64,000 bases of DNA from Megasphaera coli (GCF_900095855.1 NZ_FMIY01000002.1:301322-365321); one strand, 5' to 3'. Positions 44,672 to 53,324 are shown, numbered from the stretch's first letter. Notes: generated by a model not told the origin, from the sequence alone. Numbers and translations: made by a program.

Positions 44672-44725
44672 CATTTTACTATTAAATGATGGAGATAACA
44701 ATGTTGTGACGGAGATTTTAGTTTA
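44672..44725 (+). repeat. 54-bp repeat, copy 1 (fic upstream region)
   Basis: Matches 46998-47051 with about six mismatches in 54 bases. It contains most of the inverted repeat ATCTCCGTCATTT/AAATGATGGAGAT that precedes fic, a possible operator. The rest of the gap (44726-44985) is AT-rich, with a possible TTATAA-16-TATAAT promoter around 44816-44843 for the next gene. Confidence 0.75.
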
Positions 44726-44985
44726 TACTTTGTTTTAAATTATCTTACATAACCTGGTTCTGATTGCCAGTGCAGTTTACCATGGATACTTTCGCAAGGC
44801 ACATATTTTGTTATTTATAAGCCCGAATGGTGGTAGTATAATATAGTCACAAGGAACGATAGTTAAAGGTAATTGGGGAGCTTGTGAGAGTTTCGGAGAG
44901 CCGCCCATATTCGTAGCAGCATGTTTTTACCGGTGCAAAGGGGAACTGAGAAAGAATTAGGTTTTATGATTTAAAGGGGTTTATC

Positions 44986-45849
44986 ATGTCAAAAAAGGAT
45001 TCGAAAGATCAAGAAAGATTTATGTCTTTTATGTTTCGGGGAAAAGAAATATTCAAACCTTTAAATACGGGTTTTATTGATAAAAGGGTAGGCTGCATCA
45101 GAGAATATGTAGCTAATATTTACTTTTATACAAAAGACAATCAAACCATTATGATTGATGCAGGGTATAACTATGACAGACTTGCAGAAAAGATGCAGTG
45201 GCTTGATATCAATCCGAAAGATATAAAAGATATTTTAATTACGCATCAAGACACAGACCATGTCGGAGCCGTTGAAAAAGACAGCGACGGATTATTCAGT
45301 CAAGCAACAATATATATAGGAAGAATTGAAAATGAGTATTTAGAAGGCCGTAAACGTCGTAAGGTCTTGTGGGGACTTTATAAACTGCCGCAGGTTTATA
45401 TTGACAATGAAAAAGTCTTAATAGACGACGGACAAGTCTTTTATATCGGCAATATCAAGATAGAGGCTTTTCTTGTGCAAGGACATACATGGGGACATCT
45501 TGTTTATTTAATTGACGACGAATATCTTTTTACAGGAGATACTATTTGGTTTGGTGCAGACGGCGGTTACGCATTTTTAAATATTCTTGCGGAGGACAGC
45601 AAACTGCAAATAAAGGCACTTAAAAAGCTGGAAAAAATACTCAGAGAGAGAAAACTCAAACTCAAAATCATCACGGGGCATACCGGTTGGAGTGATAATC
45701 CGGACTTTGCTTTCGCTCACACAGACGAAATTTGTAATGCTTTCAGAAGAAAACCTAAAGTTCACGATCGTAAAGCACCTTATGATGGTTATGACGAAAG
45801 AGATGATACGGAAGAAAATGCAAGAAAAATTTTACTTGATAAGTATTAG
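44986..45849 (+). CDS. MBL-fold metallo-hydrolase
   Basis: A 287-residue metallo-beta-lactamase-fold protein. The metal motif is THQDTDHVGA at about residues 85-94, a known HxDxDH-like variant in which the second His is replaced by Asp; later ligands are in VQGHTWGH (His) and FTGDTIW (Asp), and a final His lies in the GHTGW segment. Substrate unknown; lactonase- or glyoxalase-like hydrolysis is usual. GC content is clearly lower than in the core genes, suggesting transfer. It lies behind AAAGGGG. Confidence 0.85.
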   Translation: MSKKDSKDQERFMSFMFRGKEIFKPLNTGFIDKRVGCIREYVANIYFYTKDNQTIMIDAGYNYDRLAEKMQWLDINPKDIKDILITHQDTDHVGAVEKDSDGLFSQATIYIGRIENEYLEGRKRRKVLWGLYKLPQVYIDNEKVLIDDGQVFYIGNIKIEAFLVQGHTWGHLVYLIDDEYLFTGDTIWFGADGGYAFLNILAEDSKLQIKALKKLEKILRERKLKLKIITGHTGWSDNPDFAFAHTDEICNAFRRKPKVHDRKAPYDGYDERDDTEENARKILLDKY

Positions 45850-45966
45850 GCATACATATTTGATTTATGGAGAAGAAATTAACGCCGGACGGAATGCTTG
45901 AAAAGGGCCGTGTGAAATTTGGAAAATCATTTTTAAGTGGCGTGAGTATGAAGAGGAGGTTGTGCC

Positions 45967-46860
45967 ATGATTATCAGCGCAAGCCGCCGAACGGATATCC
46001 CGGCGTTCTACTTTGACTGGTTTCTCAACCGCCTGCAGGCAGGATTTGTGGACGTGGTCAATCCATTCAACCGTCGACAAGTGAGCCGTATATCACTCGC
46101 CCCTCAAGCCGTGGACTGCATCGTGTTCTGGACAAAAGATCCTGCGCCTATGCTTGGGAAGCTGGATAGATTGGACTCATACCCCTATTATGTACAAATT
46201 TCCATCACACCCTATGGCTCTGATGTGGAGATGAACCTTCGACCCAAGGCGGCCATCATCAAAGCCGTGCAAGAATTGTCCTCTGTCATCGGGAGGCAGC
46301 GAGTGGTTTGGCGGTACGACCCTATGCTGCTGAGTCGGCATTACACGATTTCCTCTCATCTTGAATGGTTCAAGTGCAGCTTGGCACAGCTTGCTCCATC
46401 CGTGGAGCGATGCGTTATCAGTTTCATCGATATGTATGCCAAGGCCGAGAAAAATACGCAAGGGCTGAATCTTCGGGAATTGACCGAGGATGAGATGCAT
46501 GAGTTGGCGGCAGGACTTTCCGGCATTGCGAGGGACAGCGGAGTGACTCTCCAAACCTGCTCCGAGGCCATTGATTTGGAGCAATACGGCATAACGCATG
46601 GGGCTTGCATTGACGGCGAACTGGTGGAGCGTATCACGGGTAAGCCTATCCGCATCGGCAAGGCAAAGAGTCAAAGGCCGCTCTGCAACTGCGTGGAGAG
46701 TTTCGACATCGGGCAATACGACACCTGCATCCACGGCTGTCGTTATTGCTATGCTAATGCCGGCCCGGAAAAGGCCCGGTTCGGATTCGCTCGGCATGAG
46801 AAAGGTTCATCGTGTCTTACCGGCAAGCTGCTGGGCGATGAGAAAATCACGGAACATTAG
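45967..46860 (+). CDS. DUF1848 family protein, iron-sulphur type
   Basis: A 297-residue protein that starts with MIISASRRTDIPAF, the hallmark of DUF1848. The N-terminal two thirds should form a TIM-barrel-like fold (VFWTKDP, QISITPYG, WRYDP). The C-terminus has cysteines as CNC ... CIHGCRYCYAN, a spacing that could hold an iron-sulphur cluster, similar to SPL-type radical SAM enzymes. The reaction is unknown. An AGAGGAGG site precedes the start. GC differs from the MBL gene, so the two were probably not acquired together. Confidence 0.85.
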   Translation: MIISASRRTDIPAFYFDWFLNRLQAGFVDVVNPFNRRQVSRISLAPQAVDCIVFWTKDPAPMLGKLDRLDSYPYYVQISITPYGSDVEMNLRPKAAIIKAVQELSSVIGRQRVVWRYDPMLLSRHYTISSHLEWFKCSLAQLAPSVERCVISFIDMYAKAEKNTQGLNLRELTEDEMHELAAGLSGIARDSGVTLQTCSEAIDLEQYGITHGACIDGELVERITGKPIRIGKAKSQRPLCNCVESFDIGQYDTCIHGCRYCYANAGPEKARFGFARHEKGSSCLTGKLLGDEKITEH

Positions 46861-46927
46861 AACATACGAATAAATGTCCACGACCAACACGTTTTGTCCA
46901 TACTCAAAATGGGTTGAAATAAGTTTA

Positions 46928-46968
46928 AGAGGCCATGAAACCGGTTATTAACCGGTTTCATGGCCTCT
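46928..46968 (+). repeat. Perfect 41-base palindrome
   Basis: Arms of 19 bases, starting AGAGGCCATGAAACC, pair perfectly around a three-base loop. There is no T-run on the plus strand side. On both sides lies a related short sequence (ACCAACACG followed by GTCC at 46882 and 46973). The stretch 46861-47048 has no gene. Confidence 0.8.
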
Positions 46969-46997
46969 AATACCAACACGAAATGTCCTATAACCGG

Positions 46998-47051
46998 CAT
47001 TTTACTGCCAAATGATGGAGATAGGAATGTCGTGACGGAGATTTTAGTTTA
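46998..47051 (+). repeat. 54-bp repeat, copy 2
   Basis: About 89 percent identical to 44672-44725. It ends inside the stop codon of the following methyltransferase gene. Confidence 0.75.
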
Positions 47052-47840
47052 CTTTTTTCCTATCAGCAGTGTCGAATCTCCTAACCGCAGCAGGACGGCT
47101 TCCCGGCGCTTTGCAAACAGTCCGTTTGCCGTATTTCGGCATTCTACGTGTTCATAGCCGTCCCGGCGCAGTTCTTCCGTAAATTCTTCCATATTCCCGT
47201 AGAGGCTTGACGACATGAGATCGTGGATTGCGAAGGTGCCGCCTTTTTTCAGGACCCGCAGCGTTTCTTTCAGCAGTTCCCGCCTGTTTGTACCGTAAAT
47301 ATCGTGATACACGTAGTTACTGACCACTACATCGAAGGTTTCGTCCGGAAAGGGGAGCTTTTTTGCATCTCCCTGCTGAAAACGGACATTCGCGGTTCCT
47401 TCGGCACGGGCATTTTCCTCACACAGATCTTTGGAAAAGGAGCCGCTGTACGGCCAGCCCCATATATCTACACCGACCATGTGACCCTGCGGATTTCTTT
47501 TAGCGCAGGCAATGGTCAGCGCTCCGCTGCCGCAGCCTACGTCAAGCCCCGTTCCGCCTGCAGGGATCTGCACATATGCGGCAATGCCTTCGACAGTACG
47601 TTTCATCAGCTGCCGGTCCCCGCTGTAGGAAAATGCGCGGCGAGCCAGGACTGCCCAGCAAAAAGCTGTACCGGCAATAAGAAAGAGGACGGCGCAGATT
47701 CCTGTAGCCGCGTAGCGATAGGAGCCGGCAAGGGCGGTACCGTTATATATGTATAAGAGGAGAACGAACAGGACAACCGTGCACAAAAACAGTCCTTTGA
47801 TCAATTTCATGGGCATCCAGTTTTTATAATCGGGAAGCAT
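47049..47840 (-). CDS. Membrane-anchored SAM-dependent methyltransferase
   Basis: A 263-residue protein with two hydrophobic helices near the N-terminus (about residues 12-32 and 42-64) followed by a class I methyltransferase domain. Motif I is GLDVGCGSGALTIA; motif II lies in the DVVVSNYVYHDI segment, and the post-motif ETLRVLKKGGTFAIHDL is typical of the Methyltransf_11/31 group. The substrate is unknown; a lipid or quinone would fit the membrane anchor. The ATG at 47840 has AAAGGAGGAA before it. Confidence 0.8.
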   Translation of the reverse strand: MLPDYKNWMPMKLIKGLFLCTVVLFVLLLYIYNGTALAGSYRYAATGICAVLFLIAGTAFCWAVLARRAFSYSGDRQLMKRTVEGIAAYVQIPAGGTGLDVGCGSGALTIACAKRNPQGHMVGVDIWGWPYSGSFSKDLCEENARAEGTANVRFQQGDAKKLPFPDETFDVVVSNYVYHDIYGTNRRELLKETLRVLKKGGTFAIHDLMSSSLYGNMEEFTEELRRDGYEHVECRNTANGLFAKRREAVLLRLGDSTLLIGKK

Positions 47841-48091
47841 TTCAGTTCCTCCTTTCTTCAATACACTAAAATAAATAATATGATTTTAGGTTAATATGAT
47901 TATACATCATATATTTATAGTTGGAAATAATTATCATTTATCTAATAACTTATAAAGTAACTAAAGAAACGGTATTCGTGTTGCCGCATTGTTCGGGGGC
48001 ATGTTGATAAACTGGTCAGATCTGTTTATTTACAATAATATTATAAAACCCTACAATGTAATTAACTTTATTACATAAGGAGGCAGGATCT

Positions 48092-48592
48092 ATGAAAAAG
48101 AAAATCATATCGGCATGTGTATTGGGATGTTTTGTATTGGGGGCTTCCGTTTTTGCGGCGGACGACACGGACCTGTCGGCATTGCCGCAGGTTTACCGGA
48201 ACGATCAGCTCATTACGCTCGACAAGCAGAATGTTGCCAAGGGAAACGGTACATTGTACGGCAAATTTTCTTTTACGCGCGATACGGCCGCGCCGGAACA
48301 GGCTATTAAGGAGATCGGCTGGATGACGTTGCAGAAAGGCGATTCCATCGGTCTTCATATGCACGGCGTCAATGAAGACGCATATATCATCATTTCCGGC
48401 GAAGGCGTATTTACGGACGGCTCGGGCAAGGAAACAATCGTTCGCGGCGGTGACATCACCATTGCCCGTCCCGGACAGAGCCATGCCCTTCGCAACGAGA
48501 AAGAAGAACCGCTCGTCTTCCTTGATGTAATCGCGCAGAATGATACGTATCAGCAGACTCGGCCGCCGCAGCCGGCGGCAAAACAGGCTTAG
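48092..48592 (+). CDS. Exported cupin-domain protein
   Basis: A 166-residue protein with a signal peptide (MKKK start, hydrophobic core, expected cut after VFA at about residue 22) and one cupin domain. Motif 1 is GLHMHGVNEDAYIIISGEG (two His and a Glu or Asp) and motif 2 is PGQSHALRN. It should act in the periplasm. The C-terminus is Pro- and Gln-rich. It overlaps the converging tmcAL gene by four bases. The 230 bases upstream (47862-48091) are AT-rich with no further gene and no confident regulator site. Confidence 0.8.
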   Translation: MKKKIISACVLGCFVLGASVFAADDTDLSALPQVYRNDQLITLDKQNVAKGNGTLYGKFSFTRDTAAPEQAIKEIGWMTLQKGDSIGLHMHGVNEDAYIIISGEGVFTDGSGKETIVRGGDITIARPGQSHALRNEKEEPLVFLDVIAQNDTYQQTRPPQPAAKQA

Positions 48593-49791
48593 GAGCGCCG
48601 TTCCCGTATGACCGGGGCGGTCTTATAATCCGTTCCGCCCGTGCGCAGCCTTTCGTTATGAAAACAGAGGCGCTGTATATCTGCGGCCGTGATATCGAGC
48701 CGCAGCATGGCGGAAGCCTCTTCCGGCAATACGGCGTCGGCCGTTTTGGTGATGATAGGAAAAGAGGAGTCGCCGCGCAGTTTTTTCAGTACATTGCGGC
48801 CTCCCGGACCGGCTGCGAGAAGCCGCCCGTATGCCGGCCCGCATGCCGCCCAGGCATTCATTGCGGACTGCCGCATGTGCAGTACCGTATAGGCTGCCAT
48901 GCGGCGGAGGCGGCTGTGCATATACCGTTTGGTTTTCAGCCGTTCCAAGCCGTCCGATACGGCAGGTGCTTCCTTCATGACCGTATGCCATCTGTTTTCC
49001 AGTCCTTCACTGAAGGCGGCAAGATTTTTCAGCGCAGGAGGCGGCATAATGCGCCCGCTGTATAGCACGAGCTCTTCATAACGGCTTTCGTCCGTATAAG
49101 CGCCGCTTTCGAGGAGTGTTGCGACTTTCTCGCGGATTGCTGCGGGAATAAACGGCATATATGCATCCGCCGGCGCACCGGCGCGAATGGAGGCTCTGAC
49201 GGCAGAAGCGTTAGTAAAGCCGCCGGCCGTATCGCCGCGGCGTATGATTGCAAGCTCTGTCTGTCGTGCGTGCATACGGATCGCCTGCGCATACGCAAAG
49301 GCAAGGAGCGCGTTCGGTGTAGTGAGAAGATCTGCCGCATGAGGGGAGTATTCTTTCAGGGCGTCAGTAACGGCTCTGCCGTAAGACATGCGGCTGTCCC
49401 GGTTTTTTTGCACGGCCCGCATTACGGCTTCTTCTTCCCGTATGGCCGCAAGGCTCATAAAATCTTCGCCCCTGCCGTTTTCGCTGCCGCAGACAAGTGT
49501 CGTGATGCCGAGTCTTGCAGCCAGCCGGACGGCACCTGAGGCAAAATCGCCTGCATGGGAGAGGACAAAGGCCGCCGGCAGCTCAAAGACTGTATCGGCG
49601 CCGCAGATGAGAGCAAAGGCGGCGCGTTCGTATTTGTCAAAGAGTGCCGGCTCGCCGCGTTGAACGAAGGCGCCGCTCATGATGACCGTAATGACCGTGT
49701 CCGTTCCGTAACGGCGCCGTATTTCGCCCAATATATACGCATGCCCCGTGTGCAGGGGATTGAATTCGGCAATGAGTCCGATGTGTTTCAT
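48589..49791 (-). CDS. tmcAL: tRNA(Met) cytidine acetate ligase
   Basis: A 400-residue nucleotidyltransferase-like enzyme (YlbM family). The N-terminal AEFNPLHTGHAYIL carries the HxGH adenylation motif, followed by MSGAFVQRGEPALFDKYERA, which is specific to this family. TmcAL activates acetate with ATP and forms N4-acetylcytidine at the wobble base of elongator tRNA-Met. It faces the exported cupin gene and is divergent from the lipoprotein gene. Confidence 0.92.
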   Translation of the reverse strand: MKHIGLIAEFNPLHTGHAYILGEIRRRYGTDTVITVIMSGAFVQRGEPALFDKYERAAFALICGADTVFELPAAFVLSHAGDFASGAVRLAARLGITTLVCGSENGRGEDFMSLAAIREEEAVMRAVQKNRDSRMSYGRAVTDALKEYSPHAADLLTTPNALLAFAYAQAIRMHARQTELAIIRRGDTAGGFTNASAVRASIRAGAPADAYMPFIPAAIREKVATLLESGAYTDESRYEELVLYSGRIMPPPALKNLAAFSEGLENRWHTVMKEAPAVSDGLERLKTKRYMHSRLRRMAAYTVLHMRQSAMNAWAACGPAYGRLLAAGPGGRNVLKKLRGDSSFPIITKTADAVLPEEASAMLRLDITAADIQRLCFHNERLRTGGTDYKTAPVIRERRS

Positions 49792-49896
49792 GCAACGCTC
49801 CTTTACTCAATCTGTAATATATGTCATTATCGTTTTAATCCGTTATATTCTATGATATAATAAATTCGGTCTGTAAGAAAGCTTGTAGGTGATGTA

Positions 49897-50436
49897 ATGA
49901 AAATTGTTAAATTCATAAACACGGCTTTTCTGGCAGCTGTCGTATTCGGCCTTTCCGGCTGCGGCTCGGAAACCGCGGTGACCGAAGAGTACAGTTTCGG
50001 ACAGGCGCAGCTTCGCGCAGGCAATACGGAATTGTACCTCTTTTCTCCTTTTGAACTGGTGAAAGGACAGGTGCGCGATACGGATACGGCAGTGTACGTC
50101 AATCAGGACCAGCATGTCGCCGTCGTTGTGACATATGCGCCGTCTACAGGCTTGACATCAGGCGAAGCTGTTGAAAACGCGATAGCCGAGTTGGAGGCCC
50201 GTTCCGAGTACAGCATTGCGGAGAAAAACGTGTCTCCCGCAACCGTACGGGGTGAAGCCGCTACGGAAGGAACCGTAGATTACACGGTTTCCGTAAAAGG
50301 GCAGGTAATTCCCGTTGCGGAACGGATTCTCGCTTTTTCTCATGAAGGCTATATATGGACCGTACGGTATACGTATCGCCGCGACGACAAGATGGCGGCG
50401 GACGTGACGGAGTATGTTTTCAAACAGCTACAATAA
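49897..50436 (+). CDS. Putative lipoprotein
   Basis: A 179-residue protein with a lipoprotein signal: hydrophobic core then LSGC at residues 19-22, so Cys22 would be lipidated. The rest is rich in beta-strand-like sequence and has no motif that I recognise. A TATAAT box at 49856-49861 lies upstream with a weak -35. ackA follows at 27 bases and could be co-transcribed. Function unknown. Confidence 0.65.
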   Translation: MKIVKFINTAFLAAVVFGLSGCGSETAVTEEYSFGQAQLRAGNTELYLFSPFELVKGQVRDTDTAVYVNQDQHVAVVVTYAPSTGLTSGEAVENAIAELEARSEYSIAEKNVSPATVRGEAATEGTVDYTVSVKGQVIPVAERILAFSHEGYIWTVRYTYRRDDKMAADVTEYVFKQLQ

Positions 50437-50463
50437 CTACTATTTGCGAAAGAAGGTACATTC

Positions 50464-51657
50464 ATGATCGTATTAGTTGTAAACTGCGGCAGTTCCTCTT
50501 TAAAGTACCAGCTGGTAAACATGGAAAATGAAGAAGTCATGGCGAAGGGTCTTGTGGAAAAGATTACCCTGCCCGATGCGCAATTGACCCACAAGTGGAA
50601 CGGACAAAAGAAGGAAATCGTGCAGCCCATTCCGGATCATAAGGTTGCCGTCAAGTTGGTACTCGATATTCTTACGGATAAGGACTGCGGCGTTATCAAG
50701 TCGATGGACGCTATTGACGCCGTGGGGCACCGCGTCGTACACGGCGGTGAAGAGTTCGCTTCGTCCACGCTCATTACGGCAGAAGTTATGAAGGCGCTCG
50801 AACGTTGCTCCGCTATGGCGCCTCTCCACAATCCGCCCAACATTATCGGTATCAAAGCCTGCGAAGCGATTATGCCCGGTGTACCGCAGGTTGCCGTATT
50901 CGATACGTCCTTCCATCAAACGATGCCGCCCAAGGCTTACATGTACGGATTGCCATATGAATTGTATAAAGAAGACGGCATCCGCCGTTACGGCTTCCAC
51001 GGCACGAGTCATCGCTATGTGGTCGACCGGATTGCCAAGGTCATGGGCGTACCGAAAAAAGACTTGCGCATTATTAATTGCCATTTGGGTAACGGTTCGT
51101 CCCTGGCAGCCGTCAAGGGCGGTGTGTGTATTGATACGACCATGGGTTTTACGCCGCTGGCAGGTATGCTCATGGGTACGCGCTGCGGTGATATCGATCC
51201 GGCAATCGTTCTCAACGTCATGGATCATCATAACCTTTCTACGAAGGAAATGGATACGCTCATGAATAAAAAATCCGGCGTTCTCGGCATTTCCGGCGTT
51301 TCCAGCGATTTCCGCGACTTGGGAGAAGCTGCCGCCAACGGCAATGATCGGGCTCAGCTTGCGCTCGATATGTTCCATTATCAGGTACGTAAACTGATCG
51401 GCGCCCTCGCCGCGGCTATGGGCGGGGTTGACGTCATTACCTTTACGGCCGGCGTCGGCGAAAACGGTATTGAGGACCGCGCCGCTATTTGCGAAGGATT
51501 GGAATATTTGGGGGCGGTCCTTGACAAGGAACGCAATAATGTACGCGGTAAGGACGCACTTATCAGTACGGATGACTCGACGTGCAAGCTCTATGTTATT
51601 CCTACAAATGAAGAGATCATGATTGCTCGCGACACGAAGGAAATCGCCTCCAAATAA
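50464..51657 (+). CDS. ackA: Acetate kinase
   Basis: A 397-residue ASKHA-family kinase that makes ATP and acetate from acetyl phosphate, a main energy step in a fermenting anaerobe. [14 protein letters not shown] at the start, HGTSHRYV (about residues 179-186), and the ATP-binding FTAGVGENG are the family signatures. pta is not next to it. A good terminator follows. Confidence 0.97.
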   Translation: MIVLVVNCGSSSLKYQLVNMENEEVMAKGLVEKITLPDAQLTHKWNGQKKEIVQPIPDHKVAVKLVLDILTDKDCGVIKSMDAIDAVGHRVVHGGEEFASSTLITAEVMKALERCSAMAPLHNPPNIIGIKACEAIMPGVPQVAVFDTSFHQTMPPKAYMYGLPYELYKEDGIRRYGFHGTSHRYVVDRIAKVMGVPKKDLRIINCHLGNGSSLAAVKGGVCIDTTMGFTPLAGMLMGTRCGDIDPAIVLNVMDHHNLSTKEMDTLMNKKSGVLGISGVSSDFRDLGEAAANGNDRAQLALDMFHYQVRKLIGALAAAMGGVDVITFTAGVGENGIEDRAAICEGLEYLGAVLDKERNNVRGKDALISTDDSTCKLYVIPTNEEIMIARDTKEIASK

Positions 51658-51673
51658 TCGGTGAGCATACGGA

Positions 51674-51712
51674 TAAAGCGGCAGCTTCGTGAAAGAAGCT
51701 GCCGCCTTTTGT
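51674..51712 (+). terminator. Terminator after ackA
   Basis: GCGGCAGCTTC pairs with GAAGCTGCCGC around GTGAAA, followed by CTTTT. Confidence 0.85.
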
Positions 51713-51731
51713 ATAGGTGTGGAGTATAAGG

Positions 51732-52418
51732 ATGAAACTGATTTATTGGGATATAGACGGGACGATGATTAATACGGGCATGGCCGGTACGCACGCCATT
51801 TACGACGTCTTTCGCCGCCTTATGGGAGACGACGCGGCAGTGCCGCATATTTCCGCAGGCGGCAGAACGGACAATTACATTTGCCGGCAGCTCCTGTACC
51901 AGGCGCGGGGCGTCATGCCGACGGACGACGAGGTTTTCTCTTTCTGCCGTGAATACGAGCGGAACTTGGTGCGTTGGCTGGATGTAACCAAGCAAGACAG
52001 CCGTATTTTTGAAAACGTGCGGGAAAATTTGGAATACTTCCGTCAAAAAGACGATGTGGCACAGCTCCTCCTCACGGGCAACAGCCGCGACGGCGCGCAA
52101 ATGAAGCTGGCCGCTTTCGGATTGGACGGTTATTTCGACTTTGACCGTTCGGGCTTTGCAGAACACTTTTACGTGCGCGACGACTTGGCACGCCATGCCA
52201 TAGAAAGAGCAAATGCTCATTGGCGCAATGAAATTGAAGATGTTTTCGTTATCGGCGATACGCCGTATGATATACAATGCGGCAAGGTCATCGGTGCTAA
52301 AACCATATCCGTAGCGACAGGCCATTACGAAAAATCCGCCCTTGCCGAAAAAGCCCCGTGGCGCCTCTTTGATACCTTGCCGGCACCGAAAGAAATGGAC
52401 AGCCTAATCCGTGCGTAA
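51732..52418 (+). CDS. HAD-superfamily hydrolase
   Basis: A 228-residue HAD phosphatase. Motif I is WDIDGTMI near residue 6-13, motif II is in LLTGNSRDG, and motif IV is IGDTPYDIQCGK. It differs from the HAD protein at the left edge and belongs to the broad phosphoglycolate-phosphatase-like group; substrate unknown. The ATG at 51732 is used; an upstream in-frame ATG at 51717 lies right behind the terminator and seems less likely. Confidence 0.82.
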   Translation: MKLIYWDIDGTMINTGMAGTHAIYDVFRRLMGDDAAVPHISAGGRTDNYICRQLLYQARGVMPTDDEVFSFCREYERNLVRWLDVTKQDSRIFENVRENLEYFRQKDDVAQLLLTGNSRDGAQMKLAAFGLDGYFDFDRSGFAEHFYVRDDLARHAIERANAHWRNEIEDVFVIGDTPYDIQCGKVIGAKTISVATGHYEKSALAEKAPWRLFDTLPAPKEMDSLIRA

Positions 52419-52461
52419 GTGATGGTTTTGGGCTATTTAACGCATTGAAAGGAAAGGACAG

Positions 52462-52557
52462 ATGGATACGAGCGGCTTAACTCAAGAACAAATACAGTTG
52501 ATTGAATCCCGTCTCCTATCTTTATTAGTAGTGTATGATGGGAGTTTTATCATATAA
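52462..52557 (+). CDS. Small open frame of 31 codons
   Basis: ATG at 52462 is preceded by GAAAGGAAAGGACAG, and the frame encodes MDTSGLTQEQIQLIESRLL plus a hydrophobic end before TAA at 52555. It could be a true small protein or the surviving start of a longer gene. The gap on either side (52419-52461 and 52558-52621) has no other gene; a TATAAT-like box at about 52574 may serve the next gene. Confidence 0.35.
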   Translation: MDTSGLTQEQIQLIESRLLSLLVVYDGSFII

Positions 52558-52621
52558 TATCTTTACATGTGTGTTATAATATAAATAAAAATATCGATAT
52601 ATTTTGAAAGGGGTGTATAAT

Positions 52622-52822
52622 ATGGAAGCGCTATTAAGGGCAAGGAATCTTTTCTTTGCAGGTATGTGCACATTACTTGCGCCAAGGCAGACATCCCAGC
52701 ATAGAATTCACGATATATTGGCAAAAGATGATATGAAGTCGTTGAGGGATGATTGGTATGAGGTAGGTAATGATATTCAGGATGCAATGGAGCAATATGT
52801 AGAAAAATATGAAAGACGATAA
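52622..52822 (+). CDS. Small protein of unknown function, coupled to DUF2335 gene
   Basis: A 66-residue protein behind GAAAGGGG. It has an N-terminal hydrophobic patch (residues 5-20) and a charged helical C-terminal half. I do not recognise the family. It overlaps the next gene by 14 bases, so the two are likely translated together and may form a pair. Confidence 0.55.
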   Translation: MEALLRARNLFFAGMCTLLAPRQTSQHRIHDILAKDDMKSLRDDWYEVGNDIQDAMEQYVEKYERR

Positions 52823-53231
52823 ATCTGTCAAAGAGGCTCAAGTAACATTAGAAGTGCCTAATTTCATTCAAAAACAATCTTCAGAAAAAATAAGTGAAAT
52901 ACAAATACGAAGCGGACCGTTACCGATTCCGGGAGAATTACGTGCATACGAAAATATTTGTCCCGGTGCAGCCGATCGCATTATACAAATGGCTGAAAAA
53001 CAAGGCGAGCATAGACGGAAACAAGAGGATAAGGCTGTTTCGGCAGCTGTAATTGACGGTCATTTGGGATTGGTATTTGCTTTTATTGTATCCGTTGTTG
53101 GAATGTTTTGTGGTTTTCTGCTTATCCAAGCTGAACACTCGGTGATTGGTACCTTATTTAGCGGAATTAGTTTTTTGAGTGTGGTAAAAGCATTTTTAAC
53201 TGCAAGTGATAAGAAAAAGAAAAGTAAATAA
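52809..53231 (+). CDS. DUF2335 predicted membrane protein
   Basis: A 140-residue protein with the DUF2335 signature: SGPLPIPGELRAYENICPGAADRII (about residues 34-58, shown here only by its span and start), a QMAEKQGEHRRKQE helix, and two hydrophobic helices near residues 85-105 and 110-128, ending in a lysine run. The family is uncharacterised and often sits in accessory gene sets. It has no ribosome site of its own, in keeping with coupling to the upstream small gene. Confidence 0.75.
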   Translation: MKDDKSVKEAQVTLEVPNFIQKQSSEKISEIQIRSGPLPIPGELRAYENICPGAADRIIQMAEKQGEHRRKQEDKAVSAAVIDGHLGLVFAFIVSVVGMFCGFLLIQAEHSVIGTLFSGISFLSVVKAFLTASDKKKKSK

Positions 53232-53241
53232 GCGTTCTGTT

Positions 53242-53276
53242 GCCCGCATTCTGTTTGTGCAGAGTGCGGGATTATT
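53242..53276 (+). terminator. Terminator after the DUF2335 gene
   Basis: CCCGCA at 53243 pairs with TGCGGG at 53265, with TCTG/CAGA inside, followed by ATTATT. The T-run is poor. Confidence 0.6.
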
Positions 53277-53324
53277 GTATATCCGAAAAGCACGCGGTAG
53301 TCGCGTGCTTTTCGGATATACAAT
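53274..53324 (+). repeat. Perfect palindrome with 23-bp arms
   Basis: The arms (left arm begins ATTGTATATCCGAAAAGC) pair perfectly around GTAGT at 53297-53301. A third hairpin, AAGTCACTG/CAGTGACTT, follows at about 53325-53356. A degenerate relative is at 41988-42022. Confidence 0.85.

Noticed and set aside
46860-47048. Intrinsic terminator at the 41-base palindrome
   Set aside because: There is no T-run after either arm, so it is listed as a repeat instead.
47925-47945. Fur-box-like sequence before the exported cupin
   Set aside because: AATAATTATCATTT matches only about half of the Fur consensus in a very AT-rich gap.
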